This document shows, in pieces, positions 44,308-52,837 of a stretch of DNA of 64,000 bases; within the stretch, counting starts at the first letter, position 1, and every line of letters begins with the position of its first letter. This DNA comes from Streptomyces albiflavescens. Lineage in GTDB: Bacteria > Actinomycetota > Actinomycetes > Streptomycetales > Streptomycetaceae. The stretch covers positions 244,961-308,960 of the forward strand of contig NZ_BMMM01000006.1 of assembly GCF_014645835.1 (NCBI RefSeq). Direction: 5' to 3'. The notes beneath the pieces are model-generated. The model did no database searches. It saw nothing but the letters and a program-made list of their open reading frames with translations, and was not told the origin of the DNA. A program made the translations under genes and the position numbers.

Positions 44308-44908
44308 CCCTCAAGGCTACCGGTGCGCGGTTCCGGCGAACGACTCGGTATTCCGGTCCGTCGCTTCCATCACGTTATGAGTGGAATGCCGGACTGCATC
44401 TCTTGATCATCAATGGGGTCTCGTCGGGGGCCGAGAGGCGTCAATAAAAGGGGCGCGACTCCCTGAAACGGGGCAGAGGGGAGTCTAAGGGTTGACTGGA
44501 TTTCCTTGTGGAGAGCGGTACTTGGCAAGGCGTTGTCCACAGGCATCCACGCCCCCGCAAAGTTATCCACAGGCTGTGTGGAAGATCTGTGGATTGCGGA
44601 AGTGATCGTTCCGAAAGCCGCATGTGGGGCGAAGAATTCCCGGCTCAAACCATCCCTACACCCACGTTCGAGTGGAAATGCTTCGCTCCAAAGGATTGAT
44701 CAAGGGAAAAGAGTGGACGAGGGGTGACGTGCGTGACTGTGGACGAAGTTGGGGCCTGTAGGCCGATTTGTCGACGATGTAGTGCTTCGTTGTCGACTTG
44801 TCCCCAGGTCGAGAAGCACACCTGTGGATAACACCTGTGGATGACGGAAATCGGCAGATAGGACTGGTGGAAATTGGCCGCGTCAGTGACGTGAGACCTG
44901 CTGGGAAC
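44308..44908. promoter_or_regulatory. DnaA-box-rich gap upstream of serS
   Basis: A long non-coding, AT-richer region between the serS start and the pheA end. DnaA-box-like sites: TTGTCCACA (44533-44541, exact Streptomyces consensus), TTATCCACA (44563-44571), TGTGGATTG (44588), TGTGGACGA (44738), TTGTCCCCA (44799), TGTGGATAA (44823-44831, exact reverse of TTATCCACA) and TGTGGATGA (44836-44844). It also holds the serS promoter. No open frame looks real. Confidence 0.6.
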
Positions 44909-44953
44909 CGACCGAGCTACTGCGAGCTACTCCGACAGGCCGTCCCGCTCACA

Positions 44954-45061
44954 GCCGACCGAGTCATTCGGACAGGCCGCCCTGCCAGAGCCGACCGAGT
45001 CATTCGGACAAGCCGCCTGCTCACGGCCGACCGAGCGACTCGGACGCGCCGCCTGCTCAGA
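44954..45061. repeat. 36-bp tandem repeat, three units, covering the pheA stop
   Basis: Units at 44954, 44990 and 45026, each starting GCCGACCGAG; the last ends at 45061 and contains the pheA stop (45057-45059). Confidence 0.85.
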
Positions 45062-45989
45062 ACCGGCCGTCCTGGCAGCGCGCCAGCCAGTCCGACGCGG
45101 CCGAGAACTCGGTGTCCGAGGTGCCGGCCCGGGGCGCGCGTACGTCCTTGGGGTCGACCTCCGCACGGGGGTACGAGCCGAGGAAGCGCACCTGCGGGCA
45201 GACCCGCTTGAGTCCCATGAGTGCCTCGCCCACGCGGCGGTCCGAGATGTGGCCCTCGGCGTCAATGGCGAAGCAGTAGTTGCCGATGCCCTCGCCGGTC
45301 GGCCGGGACTGCAGCAGCATCAGGTTGACGCCGCGCACCGCGAACTCCTGGAGCAGCTCCAGCAGGGCACCCGGATGGTCGTCGCGCTGCCAGATGACCA
45401 CGGACGTCTTGTCCGCGCCGGTCGGCGCCGCGGGCCGGGCCGGCCGGCCCACCAGTACGAAGCGCGTCTGCGCGTTCTCCGCGTCGTGGATCCCTGACTC
45501 CAGCGGCTGCAGACCGTACTTGGCCGCCGCGAACTCGCCCGCGAAGGCAGCGTCGTACCGGCCCTCCTGCACGAGCCGTGCGCCGTCCGCGTTCGAGGCG
45601 GCGGACTCCCAGAGCGCGTCCGGCAGGTTGTTCTTCAGCCAGTTGCGCACCTGCGGCTGCGCGGCGGGGTGCGCGGTCACCGTCTTGATCTCCGACAGTT
45701 TGGTGCCGGGCCTGACCAGCAGCGCGAAGGTGATCGACAGCAGCACCTCGCGGTAGATCATCAGGGGCGCGCCCGCGACCAGCTCGTCGAGGGTCGTCGT
45801 GATGCCACCTTCCACCGAGTTCTCGATCGGTACGAACGCGGCCTCCGCCTCGCCGATACGGACGGCGTCCAGCGCTGCGGGAACCGACACCATCGGGACG
45901 AGCTCCCGGGTCGCGGCCTCCGGAAGCGTGCGCAGGGCGACTTCGGTGAAGGTGCCTTCGGGACCGAGATACGCATAGCTGGCTGGCAT
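45057..45989 (-). CDS. pheA: Prephenate dehydratase
   Basis: A 310-residue enzyme decarboxylating and dehydrating prephenate to phenylpyruvate, for phenylalanine synthesis. The catalytic domain has GPEGTFTE at the start, FVPIENSVEG near 53 and NAQTRFVLVG near 172 with the TRF motif. A C-terminal ACT domain (HPGALLELL, LQSRPTGEG) provides phenylalanine feedback. ATG at 45989. The chorismate mutase is separate, as is usual in actinomycetes. Confidence 0.96.
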   Translation of the reverse strand: MPASYAYLGPEGTFTEVALRTLPEAATRELVPMVSVPAALDAVRIGEAEAAFVPIENSVEGGITTTLDELVAGAPLMIYREVLLSITFALLVRPGTKLSEIKTVTAHPAAQPQVRNWLKNNLPDALWESAASNADGARLVQEGRYDAAFAGEFAAAKYGLQPLESGIHDAENAQTRFVLVGRPARPAAPTGADKTSVVIWQRDDHPGALLELLQEFAVRGVNLMLLQSRPTGEGIGNYCFAIDAEGHISDRRVGEALMGLKRVCPQVRFLGSYPRAEVDPKDVRAPRAGTSDTEFSAASDWLARCQDGRF

Positions 45990-46058
45990 GACCTCACCCT
46001 AATGGGCCTTGCTCATCCCGGCTTACGCCTGGGGAAACCGCGGTCCCGAGAGGTGACC

Positions 46059-47546
46059 TCAGCCCTCCAGCAGCCGCTGCCCCACGTACTCCCTGTCTGA
46101 CGCCCCGCCCGGCACCGCGAACAGTCCGCTGGACTCGTGGCGGATGAACGTGGAGAGCGCGTCGCCTCGGTCGAGCTTGCGCTGGACGGGGACGAAGCCG
46201 CGCAACGGATCGGCCTGCCAGCAGATGAAGAGCAGGCCCGCGTCGGGCACCCCGTCCGTGTCGATGCCGTCGTGGAAGGAGAACGGACGGCGCAGCATCG
46301 CGGCGCCGCCGTTCTGGTCGGGCCGGGTGATCCGGGCGTGCGCGTTGATGGGGACGACCAAGTTGCCGTCGGCGTCGCTCTTGTCCAGGTTCATCCTGGT
46401 CGTCTCGGTGCCGCCGGACAGTGGTGCCCCGGTGGACTTCTTCCGCCCGATGACGTCCTCCTGGGCCTTGACCGAGAGCTTCTCCCAGTCGTCGAGGAGC
46501 ATACGGATACGGCGTACGACGGCGTACGAGCCGTTCGCCATCCACGCCGGGTCGGCCGAACCCGACGCGGGCACGAAGATCCGCTTGTCGAAGTCGGATT
46601 CGGTCGGCTTCGGATTGCGGGTGCCGTCGATCTGGCCCATCAGGTTGCGGGCCGTCATCGGCTGCGCCGTGGCGCCGGGCGAGCGGTTGAAGCCGTTCAT
46701 CTGCCAGCGCACGCGGGCCGCGCTGCCCGCGTCCTTCTGGATCGCGCGCAGGGCGTGGAAGGCGACCAGGGCGTCGTTCGCGCCGATCTGCACCCACAGG
46801 TCGCCATTGCTGCGCGCCTTGTCGAGGTGGTCGGAGGAGAAGTCGGGCAGCGGGTCCAGGGCGACCGGGCGCTGCTTCTCCAGACCCGTACGCGCGAAGA
46901 AGCTGTGCCCGAAGCCGAAGGTGAGCGTCAGGGACGACGGGCCGGCGTCGCGGGCGACGTCCGTGTCTTCGTGGGCGGCCGTCTCGCCCGCCATCAGCCG
47001 CTGGGCCGTCGTTGACCAGCGGCGCAGCAGTGCGGCGGCCTCCTTGCGGCCCGCGCCCGCTGCCAGGTCGAAGGCGACGAGGTGGCCGCGGGCCTGGAGA
47101 GCGGTGGTGATGCCGGGCTGATGTTTCCCGTGAAACATCACCGCGTCCGCGCCGAGCGACGCCAAGGGTGTGGCCTTCTCGGCGGAAGGCGCCGCCGCGT
47201 ATCCCGCGGCGCCTCCGGCCGCGCCCAAGGCGAGACCGGTGGCACCCGCGGTGCCGAGCAGCCGACGACGTGAGAAGACGCCCTTGGGGGAGGCGTCCTG
47301 GGGAACGTCCTCCCTGGGGGAGGCGTTTTCCGAAACGGCCTCCCTGGGAGCGGTCACCTTGGGAGAGGTCTCCCGAGAGGACGCCTTCGGAGCGGACGTC
47401 TTCTTCGGATCGGACGTCTTCGGAGAAGACGCTTCCGAAGAGGACGCTTCCGAAGACGACGCCTCCGTAGAGGACGCTTCCGAAGACGATGCTTCCGTTG
47501 AGGACGCTTCCGTAGAGGACGCCTCCGGAGCGGACGGGTCAGCCAT
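46059..47546 (-). CDS. dtpA: Tat-exported DyP-type haem peroxidase (DtpA-like)
   Basis: A 495-residue dye-decolourising peroxidase. Catalytic features: distal Asp in GQIDGTRNP near 295, proximal His in INAHARITRP and distal Arg in MLRRPFSF. The twin-arginine signal is SRRRLLGTAG at 92-101, preceded by an unusual 90-residue Ser/Glu/Thr-rich stretch. In S. lividans a DtpA of this cluster is a Tat substrate needed for copper-dependent maturation of the oxidase GlxA. The gene lies 8 bp downstream of copCD, in one minus-strand cluster. A parS-like sequence is embedded at 47122-47137. An alternative start nearer the RR motif would remove the extension. Confidence 0.9.
   Translation of the reverse strand: MADPSAPEASSTEASSTEASSSEASSTEASSSEASSSEASSPKTSDPKKTSAPKASSRETSPKVTAPREAVSENASPREDVPQDASPKGVFSRRRLLGTAGATGLALGAAGGAAGYAAAPSAEKATPLASLGADAVMFHGKHQPGITTALQARGHLVAFDLAAGAGRKEAAALLRRWSTTAQRLMAGETAAHEDTDVARDAGPSSLTLTFGFGHSFFARTGLEKQRPVALDPLPDFSSDHLDKARSNGDLWVQIGANDALVAFHALRAIQKDAGSAARVRWQMNGFNRSPGATAQPMTARNLMGQIDGTRNPKPTESDFDKRIFVPASGSADPAWMANGSYAVVRRIRMLLDDWEKLSVKAQEDVIGRKKSTGAPLSGGTETTRMNLDKSDADGNLVVPINAHARITRPDQNGGAAMLRRPFSFHDGIDTDGVPDAGLLFICWQADPLRGFVPVQRKLDRGDALSTFIRHESSGLFAVPGGASDREYVGQRLLEG
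47122..47137. promoter_or_regulatory. parS-like site inside dtpA, 15/16 match
   Basis: TGTTTCcCGTGAAACA, with flanking GA/TC extending the palindrome. Encodes MFHGKH on the minus strand, just after the Tat signal. Confidence 0.55.
47400..47535 (-). repeat. 15-bp-like coding repeats in the dtpA N-terminus
   Basis: GACGCTTCCGTAGAG-type units repeated with small changes encode the (S)EASS(T/S) run at residues 5-45 of DtpA. Confidence 0.7.
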
Positions 47547-47554
47547 GGTGAGGT

Positions 47555-49585
47555 TCAGCCGATCTGCGCGTTCTTGTTCACGGTCGTCTGGTCGATGTCG
47601 GAGGTGCGCACGGTCACCGCGATCTTCCAGTCGCCCGCCATGGGGATCTGCACGCCGCTCGCCGACCAGTGTCCGGTGGCGATGCGATCAGGGGTGACGG
47701 GCAACGGGCCGATCTCCTTCGCGGTGAGCGTGAAGGCGACCTTCACCTCGGGGACGTCGAAGGCCTTGCCGTTCGGCCGCTCCACGAAGACGTGCATTTC
47801 GTTGCCGCCGACACGGGCCGGGTCGAGGGTGAGTTCCACGGTGCCCTTGCCGTCCTGGCCGCCCGTGTCGAACGGCATCTTCAGGGACAGCGGTCCGGAC
47901 CGCTGGGAGGCAGTCGCGGTGGCCTGTTGGGCGGCCTCCTCCGTACGCCCCGGCTCGGTGGTCGTCAGTGCGGTGGTGACCGCCAGTAGGACGATGGCGA
48001 CGCCCGCCTCGGCGAGCACCGAGCGGCGCAGCCCCGCGCGGTGCGGGTCGGCGTCGCGGACGCGCTTCTCGCGGGCGGTGGCCACGGCGGCCCGCTGCCG
48101 GGCGAGCTGGGCGGCGCGTGGGGAGTCCGCGGGAACGGTTGTCCGTGCCTTCTCGCGCCGTGCGACCACGGCCGACGCCACGGACTCCGGAGCGGCGACC
48201 TCCGACAACTGCGCGGTCCAGCGGCGCGAGATCGACGCGATGCCGACCAGGACCGCCACCAGGCAGATCTTCACGAGCAGCAGCTGCCCGTACGTCGTGT
48301 CGGTGAATGCCGACCAGGAGCCGAGCTGACGCCAGGACTGGTAGATCCCGGTCGCGACCAGCGCGAGGACGCTGCCGAAGGCCAGGCGCGAGAACCGGCG
48401 TACGGCCGCCGAGTCGATCTGCGCTTCCGCCGGCGCCCGGAACAGGGCCGTCAGCAGCGTCGAAAAACCGCCCAGCCAGGTCGCGACGGCCAGCAGGTGC
48501 AGGACGTCGACGGGCATCGCGATGCCCGTCTGGAGCCCGGTCGAGGCGTGCTCGGCCATCGCCCAGGTCGCGGCCAGGCCCGCCGCGACGACGGCACCGC
48601 CGATCGCGAGCCCGAAGGTGAGGTCCTTCTTCTCGGCGGCGGCGTCCTCGGCGGCGTCCTCGGCGGCGTCCTCGGCGGCGTCCTCGTCGGTCCCGTCGGT
48701 CCCGTCGGTCCCGTCGGACTCGTGAGACCCGCCGGACCCGGACCCGCCGGACCCGCCGGACGCATCGGCCTCGTCCCGCTTCACGTACGCGCCGAAGAGC
48801 ACCGCGATGAACAGCGCCGCCGCGGCGAGCAGCAGCAGCCGCGACACCAGCGCCGCGCCCGACTTGGTCTGCAGCACCTGCCCGAGCAGCGTCAGGTCGA
48901 AGATGTCGCCGACCTTGCCGGAACCGACGTATGAACCGCGCAGCAGCAGCAGCGCGAGTGTGGCGCCGGTCAGCGCGAGCCATCCGGAGACCACGAGCCG
49001 CTGCACCGGCCGGACCCCGGCGCCGCGCTGCCAGCAGGCCAGCACGAAGGCCGCACCGCCCACGAGGAGGATGAATCCCGCGTAGGAGATATAGCGGGCG
49101 GTTCCGTAGAGCACGCCGACGACCCCGCCGCCCGCCGCCTGGTCGGACAGCGAGACGGAGGTCTGCGAGGGAGCGCCGATGGAGAAGGTGAAGGCGCCCG
49201 AGACGGGGTGGCTGTCCGCCGACACCACCTGGTAGGTGACGGTGAACGTGCCGTCGGGCAGCCCCGAGTGCAGCTTCACGCCGTACGTGGTGCCGCTCAG
49301 GTCGGTCGCCTTGCCGGTGTCGACCCGCTTGCCCTTCGGGTCGAGCACGCGGAGCGAGCCGTCGTTCATCGCGACCTTCTCGGAGAAGGTGAGCGAGACC
49401 TGGGTGGGCGCCTTGTCGACCACCGACCCCTGCTTCGGGTCGCTGCCGGTCAGCGCGGCGTGCGCGGAGGCGGGCGTCGCGCCGGCCAGGAGCGCGCCGG
49501 AGACGGCGAGGAACAGCAGCAAGAGGGTCCGGAAGTTCCTGAGACCCTGGAAGTTCCGGAAGCGGGAGGCGATGGTCTGCGTCAA
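47555..49585 (-). CDS. copCD: CopC-CopD copper uptake fusion protein
   Basis: A 676-residue protein. After a signal peptide (1-40), a CopC domain starts with the mature N-terminal His (ASA|HAALTGSD) and has DSHPVSG, both used for Cu(II). About eight membrane segments (from about 165) form the CopD domain with the conserved His-bearing segments VLHLLAVATWLGGF. A Gly/Asp/Ala-rich linker (about 270-315) is encoded by 12-bp repeats near 48640-48690. A YtkA-like C-terminal domain follows (about 570-670). It should carry copper across the membrane. Next to the extracytoplasmic copper chaperones. Confidence 0.9.
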   Translation of the reverse strand: MTQTIASRFRNFQGLRNFRTLLLLFLAVSGALLAGATPASAHAALTGSDPKQGSVVDKAPTQVSLTFSEKVAMNDGSLRVLDPKGKRVDTGKATDLSGTTYGVKLHSGLPDGTFTVTYQVVSADSHPVSGAFTFSIGAPSQTSVSLSDQAAGGGVVGVLYGTARYISYAGFILLVGGAAFVLACWQRGAGVRPVQRLVVSGWLALTGATLALLLLRGSYVGSGKVGDIFDLTLLGQVLQTKSGAALVSRLLLLAAAALFIAVLFGAYVKRDEADASGGSGGSGSGGSHESDGTDGTDGTDEDAAEDAAEDAAEDAAAEKKDLTFGLAIGGAVVAAGLAATWAMAEHASTGLQTGIAMPVDVLHLLAVATWLGGFSTLLTALFRAPAEAQIDSAAVRRFSRLAFGSVLALVATGIYQSWRQLGSWSAFTDTTYGQLLLVKICLVAVLVGIASISRRWTAQLSEVAAPESVASAVVARREKARTTVPADSPRAAQLARQRAAVATAREKRVRDADPHRAGLRRSVLAEAGVAIVLLAVTTALTTTEPGRTEEAAQQATATASQRSGPLSLKMPFDTGGQDGKGTVELTLDPARVGGNEMHVFVERPNGKAFDVPEVKVAFTLTAKEIGPLPVTPDRIATGHWSASGVQIPMAGDWKIAVTVRTSDIDQTTVNKNAQIG
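48640..48695 (-). repeat. 12-bp coding repeat in copCD
   Basis: GCGGCGTCCTCG-type units in tandem encode (A)EDA repeats in the acidic loop of the CopCD linker. Confidence 0.8.
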
Positions 49586-49598
49586 GGTGATCCCTCCC

Positions 49599-50078
49599 TC
49601 AGTGCCCGGTCTTCGGGGTGTACGTCGCGGACTTCACCGGCATGGAGATCTTCACGGTGCCGGACTTGGCGAAGTGCAGCTCCACGGACACCTTCTCGCC
49701 CTGCTTCGGCTTGTGGGTGAGCTTTTCGAACATGAGGTGGTTGCCGCCGCTCGCGAAGTCGAGCCTGCCGTCCGCGGGTATCGCGAAGGACTTCTCCTCC
49801 TCCATCGCGCCGCCCTTGGTGGAATGCAGTGTGATGTCGTCCGAGAGGTCGCTGCTGACCGAGGTCAGGGTGTCGGCGCCACCGGAGTTGGTGACGGTGA
49901 AGAAGCCGGCCGCCATGGAGTCCATGCTCGGGGCGGGCATGTAGGCGCCGGTGACCTTCAGTTCGGGCTCGGCCGAGGAGTCATTGCCGCCGGAGCCGCA
50001 GCCCGCCAGCGTCACGATCGCGGCTATGACCGTCGCGCATCCGGCGAGAGACCGCGAAGGACGGCCGGGACGCCTCAC
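49599..50078 (-). CDS. ecuC: PCu(A)C-family copper chaperone lipoprotein
   Basis: A 159-residue lipoprotein with lipobox LAGCG (Cys near 23). The copper-binding set is seen as YMPAPSMDSMAAGFF, then ITLHST and HLMFEKLTHK, matching the H(M)X10MX21HXM signature. In S. lividans the equivalent (ECuC) passes Cu(I) to Sco. The GTG at 50078 overlaps the sco stop (GTGA), so the two are co-translated. Confidence 0.92.
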   Translation of the reverse strand: MRRPGRPSRSLAGCATVIAAIVTLAGCGSGGNDSSAEPELKVTGAYMPAPSMDSMAAGFFTVTNSGGADTLTSVSSDLSDDITLHSTKGGAMEEEKSFAIPADGRLDFASGGNHLMFEKLTHKPKQGEKVSVELHFAKSGTVKISMPVKSATYTPKTGH

Positions 50079-50728
50079 GGGTTCTCTCCCCTGATGATCT
50101 TGGGGAGGTCCTTGGTGTAGTCGTCGACCGTGGCGTCCTCGCCGTACAGCACATAGCCCCCGTCGGTCTTCGGCGAGAACGCGATGACCTGGGTGCCGTG
50201 CACGGAGACGAGCTTGCCGTTCTTGTCCTTCGACGTCGGCTCGATCGAGATGCCCAGGGTGCGGGCACCGGCCTGGATCGTGGCGAAGTCGCCGGTCAGG
50301 CCGACGAAGTCGGAGTCGATGCCCTTGAGCCACGTGCCGAGCGCGGAGGGCGTGTCACGGTCCGGGTCGGTGGTGACGAACACGACGCGGAGCTTGTCCT
50401 GCTGGGCCTTGGGCAGCTGCTTCTTGGCCACGGCGAGGTTGTTCATCGTCAGCGGGCAGACGTCGGGGCAGTGGGTGTAGCCGAAGTAGATCAGCGTCGG
50501 CCGGCCTTTGGTCTGCGCGCGCAGGTCGTACTTCTTGCCGTGCGTGTCCGTGAGCACGAGGTCCGGCTTCTCGAACGGTTTGTCGAGGATGGTCGCGACC
50601 TTGCCGGAGCCGGCCTCGGCGGATACGTCGGCGATCGGCTTGTTGCTGTCGTCGCCGCTGCCGCAGGCGGAGAGGGTCAGAGCGGCGGCGGCGAACAGGG
50701 CGGCCGCGGCATACGTCTTCTTGCGCAT
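50075..50728 (-). CDS. sco: Sco-type copper metallochaperone lipoprotein
   Basis: A 217-residue Sco1/SenC thioredoxin-fold lipoprotein: lipobox LSACG near 20, copper-binding CPDVCP near 95 with its CX3C Cys pair, and a distal His in VSVHGTQ. It matures the CuA site of cytochrome oxidase and supplies copper to secreted oxidases. The ATG at 50728 starts MRKKTYAAAALFAAAALTLSAC. Lies in a run ycnI, sco, ecuC, copCD, dtpA. Confidence 0.93.
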   Translation of the reverse strand: MRKKTYAAAALFAAAALTLSACGSGDDSNKPIADVSAEAGSGKVATILDKPFEKPDLVLTDTHGKKYDLRAQTKGRPTLIYFGYTHCPDVCPLTMNNLAVAKKQLPKAQQDKLRVVFVTTDPDRDTPSALGTWLKGIDSDFVGLTGDFATIQAGARTLGISIEPTSKDKNGKLVSVHGTQVIAFSPKTDGGYVLYGEDATVDDYTKDLPKIIRGENP

Positions 50729-50754
50729 AGAAAAATGTCCCAGATGTGAGAACT

Positions 50755-50844
50755 CCGGTGCGCACCGGGGTCGTACGACGCCCGAACGGCGAGGTCGTAC
50801 CCCGTTCGTCGCGGAGATGTCGTACGACGTCCCGGTGCGCACCG
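50755..50844 (-). terminator. Large inverted repeat between ycnI and sco
   Basis: CCGGTGCGCACCGGGGTCGT (from 50755) is nearly complementary to the segment ending ACCG at 50844 (TCGTACGACGTCCCGGTGCG), with about 26-bp arms and a 38-nt loop. GTCGTACGAC and CGGTGCGCACCG are themselves palindromic. It could attenuate transcription from ycnI into sco or be a regulator site for sco. Confidence 0.6.
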
Positions 50845-50858
50845 AAAGCGGTAGGGCC

Positions 50859-51596
50859 TCAGGCGTTGGTACGCCGACGGCTGGCCACGACGCCGAACGC
50901 CACGCCCGCCACGCCGACGACGATGCCCACGACACCGAGCACCCGTGCGGTGGTGTCACTGCTGTCGGAGGAGGACGCGGCGGTGGTGTCCTCGGCGGCC
51001 GCCTTGGAGTCGTCGGAGGCGTCCTCGGCGTTCGACGCACCGTGAGAGTGCTCGTCCTCGGAGGCGGCGGACAGCGTCAGCACCGGAGCCGGGTTCTCGG
51101 GTTCCTCGGCGCCCTCCTTCTGCGGCTCGATCCAGCGCACGACCTCCTTGTCGGAGTACGTCTGGATCGCCTTGAAGACGAGTTCGTCCGCGTCCTCGGG
51201 CAGCGCGCCGATGGAGAGCGGGAACTTCTGGAAGTAGCCGGGCTCGATGCCCTTGCCGTCGGCGGTCCAGGTGACCTTGGTGACGGCCTCGGAGATCTTC
51301 TCGCCGTGCATCTCCAGCGGCTTGTCCAGCTTGGACTTGGTGACGTTGACGGTCCAGCCCTCCATCGGCTGCGGCATCACCGAGGCCAGCGGGTGGTCGG
51401 TCGGGAAGTTGACCTCGAGCTTGGTGGTCGAGGCGTCGTCGCGCTCGTTCGGGACCTTGAAGTCGACGACCGCGTAGCCACCCTTGGCTGCGGGGCCCTC
51501 CGGCTGCACGCTGACGTGCGCGAAGGCGGGGGCGGACAGGACGACCACGGTCGAGGCGGCGACGGCACCGGCCGCGGCGATACGGGAAGCCTTCAT
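50859..51596 (-). CDS. ycnI: YcnI family copper-binding membrane-anchored protein
   Basis: A 245-residue protein with a Sec signal (1-26, ending AFA|HVSVQPEG) that leaves an N-terminal His, then a DUF1775/YcnI domain (about 27-175) with the conserved W near 95, and a His/Ser/Asp-rich linker followed by one C-terminal membrane segment (VLGVVGIVVGVAGVAFGVV) and RRR tail. YcnI domains bind Cu(II) through the mature N-terminus. First gene of the copper cluster on this strand after the membrane gene. Confidence 0.9.
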   Translation of the reverse strand: MKASRIAAAGAVAASTVVVLSAPAFAHVSVQPEGPAAKGGYAVVDFKVPNERDDASTTKLEVNFPTDHPLASVMPQPMEGWTVNVTKSKLDKPLEMHGEKISEAVTKVTWTADGKGIEPGYFQKFPLSIGALPEDADELVFKAIQTYSDKEVVRWIEPQKEGAEEPENPAPVLTLSAASEDEHSHGASNAEDASDDSKAAAEDTTAASSSDSSDTTARVLGVVGIVVGVAGVAFGVVASRRRTNA

Positions 51597-51764
51597 GACA
51601 GGAAACACTCCACTTTGAGCGATGAGTCCAGTGAGGAAGAGGGGTGCGCGTGCGGACCGGTGCCTCTGGGGTGAGCGAAACGTCTCCCAGAGCGGGTCAC
51701 CGAAAAAGGCGGGCACGCGCGCGTGCCGCACGACGGCAGCCCCTCGGTGGAGTGGTGCGTCGTG

Positions 51765-52613
51765 TCAGGCGGCGAGAACGAGTGCGGTGGAGGAGGGCGG
51801 CCCGCGCCGGATGACGGTGTGCTGAAGTGCGGTCGTACGCGGCTTCGGAGGCGCGAGGAGTGCGGTGCGCGGGGTGCGCGCCACGGCGGGCGCACCGGGA
51901 AGTCCCGTACGCACGGCGCGTACGAGAGCGAACGCGGAGCGCAAGGACCGTACGAGCGCCCCTTCCGCAACCCCGTGCGCGGACAGCCGCATGAGACGCA
52001 GCAGCGCCATGTCCCCGCGGCGCAGCACCCAACCCGCGGCGACGGCCGCGACGACGTGTGCGAGCACCATCGGCAGGGAGGGCAGCACCGACATCGAGGA
52101 GCCCGCGGTGGCCGACATGGCGTCCGCCGGATGGTGCATGGACGGCGTCATGGCCGTGTCGATCCGCGCGTCGCCGAGCATCTTCTGGGCCTGCGCGGGG
52201 CTGATCGCCGCCGCGGTCGTGCCGCACACGAGGCGTGCGGCCCGCTCGACGAGCGAGGTGTCGGACATCGACATGCCCGAAGCCATGGACCCCATGGACG
52301 GCGTACCGGCGTGCTGGCCGAGTCCGAAGAGCGTGTGCAGCACGGTCTGTCCGACCGCGAGGAGCGCCACGATGCCCGGCAGCGTACGTTCACGCCCCGC
52401 GAGCGCGGCGGCGACGGCGAAGACCGCGAGGAATCCGGCGCCCAGCGTCCACAGCGGGACCGTGGCGCAGGAGGCGAGCCCATGACCGGCCGCGGCCAGC
52501 ACGACGCAGACCGCGGCGAACACCGCGGCCCGCAGGATCCGAAGATCGCGTCCGGAGCGCACCGTCCGGAGACCGTGTCCGGAGCGCGCCGCGCGCTGGT
52601 GGGGGGCAGTCAT
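51765..52613 (-). CDS. Met/His-rich membrane protein in the copper cluster
   Basis: A 282-residue membrane protein with about five segments. The loops have clusters of Met and His that could hold Cu(I): MGSMASGMSMSD near 110 and MTPSMHHPADAMSATAG near 160. It directly precedes ycnI. No named family is recognised; a copper-related role is inferred from the composition and neighbours. ATG at 52613; a longer frame to 52715 has no ribosome site. Confidence 0.75.
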   Translation of the reverse strand: MTAPHQRAARSGHGLRTVRSGRDLRILRAAVFAAVCVVLAAAGHGLASCATVPLWTLGAGFLAVFAVAAALAGRERTLPGIVALLAVGQTVLHTLFGLGQHAGTPSMGSMASGMSMSDTSLVERAARLVCGTTAAAISPAQAQKMLGDARIDTAMTPSMHHPADAMSATAGSSMSVLPSLPMVLAHVVAAVAAGWVLRRGDMALLRLMRLSAHGVAEGALVRSLRSAFALVRAVRTGLPGAPAVARTPRTALLAPPKPRTTALQHTVIRRGPPSSTALVLAA

Positions 52614-52837
52614 GGCGCGCTCATCATCGCACTGGCTCCGCCCCCTGCATACGGCAGGTCCGCAAGGTGACGTTCGGCCCACAAGATCACTATCTGGGGC
52701 AAGCCGAACGCACATACACCGACCTCTGTCGCGCGCGCGTCCGCCGTATGGGCGGTATCACGTCAAGTGGGCGATTGCGTCCGGGTGCTTGCGGCAATAC
52801 GTAACGGTATGTCGAGCCGCGGCCGGGAGGCTGGAGC

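Noticed and set aside
44308..44908. Considered as an origin of replication
   Set aside because: DnaA boxes are present but there is no dnaA-dnaN context, and spacing is sparse compared with a streptomycete oriC.
44954..45061. 36-bp repeats considered as CRISPR
   Set aside because: Contiguous copies, no spacers and no cas genes in the window.
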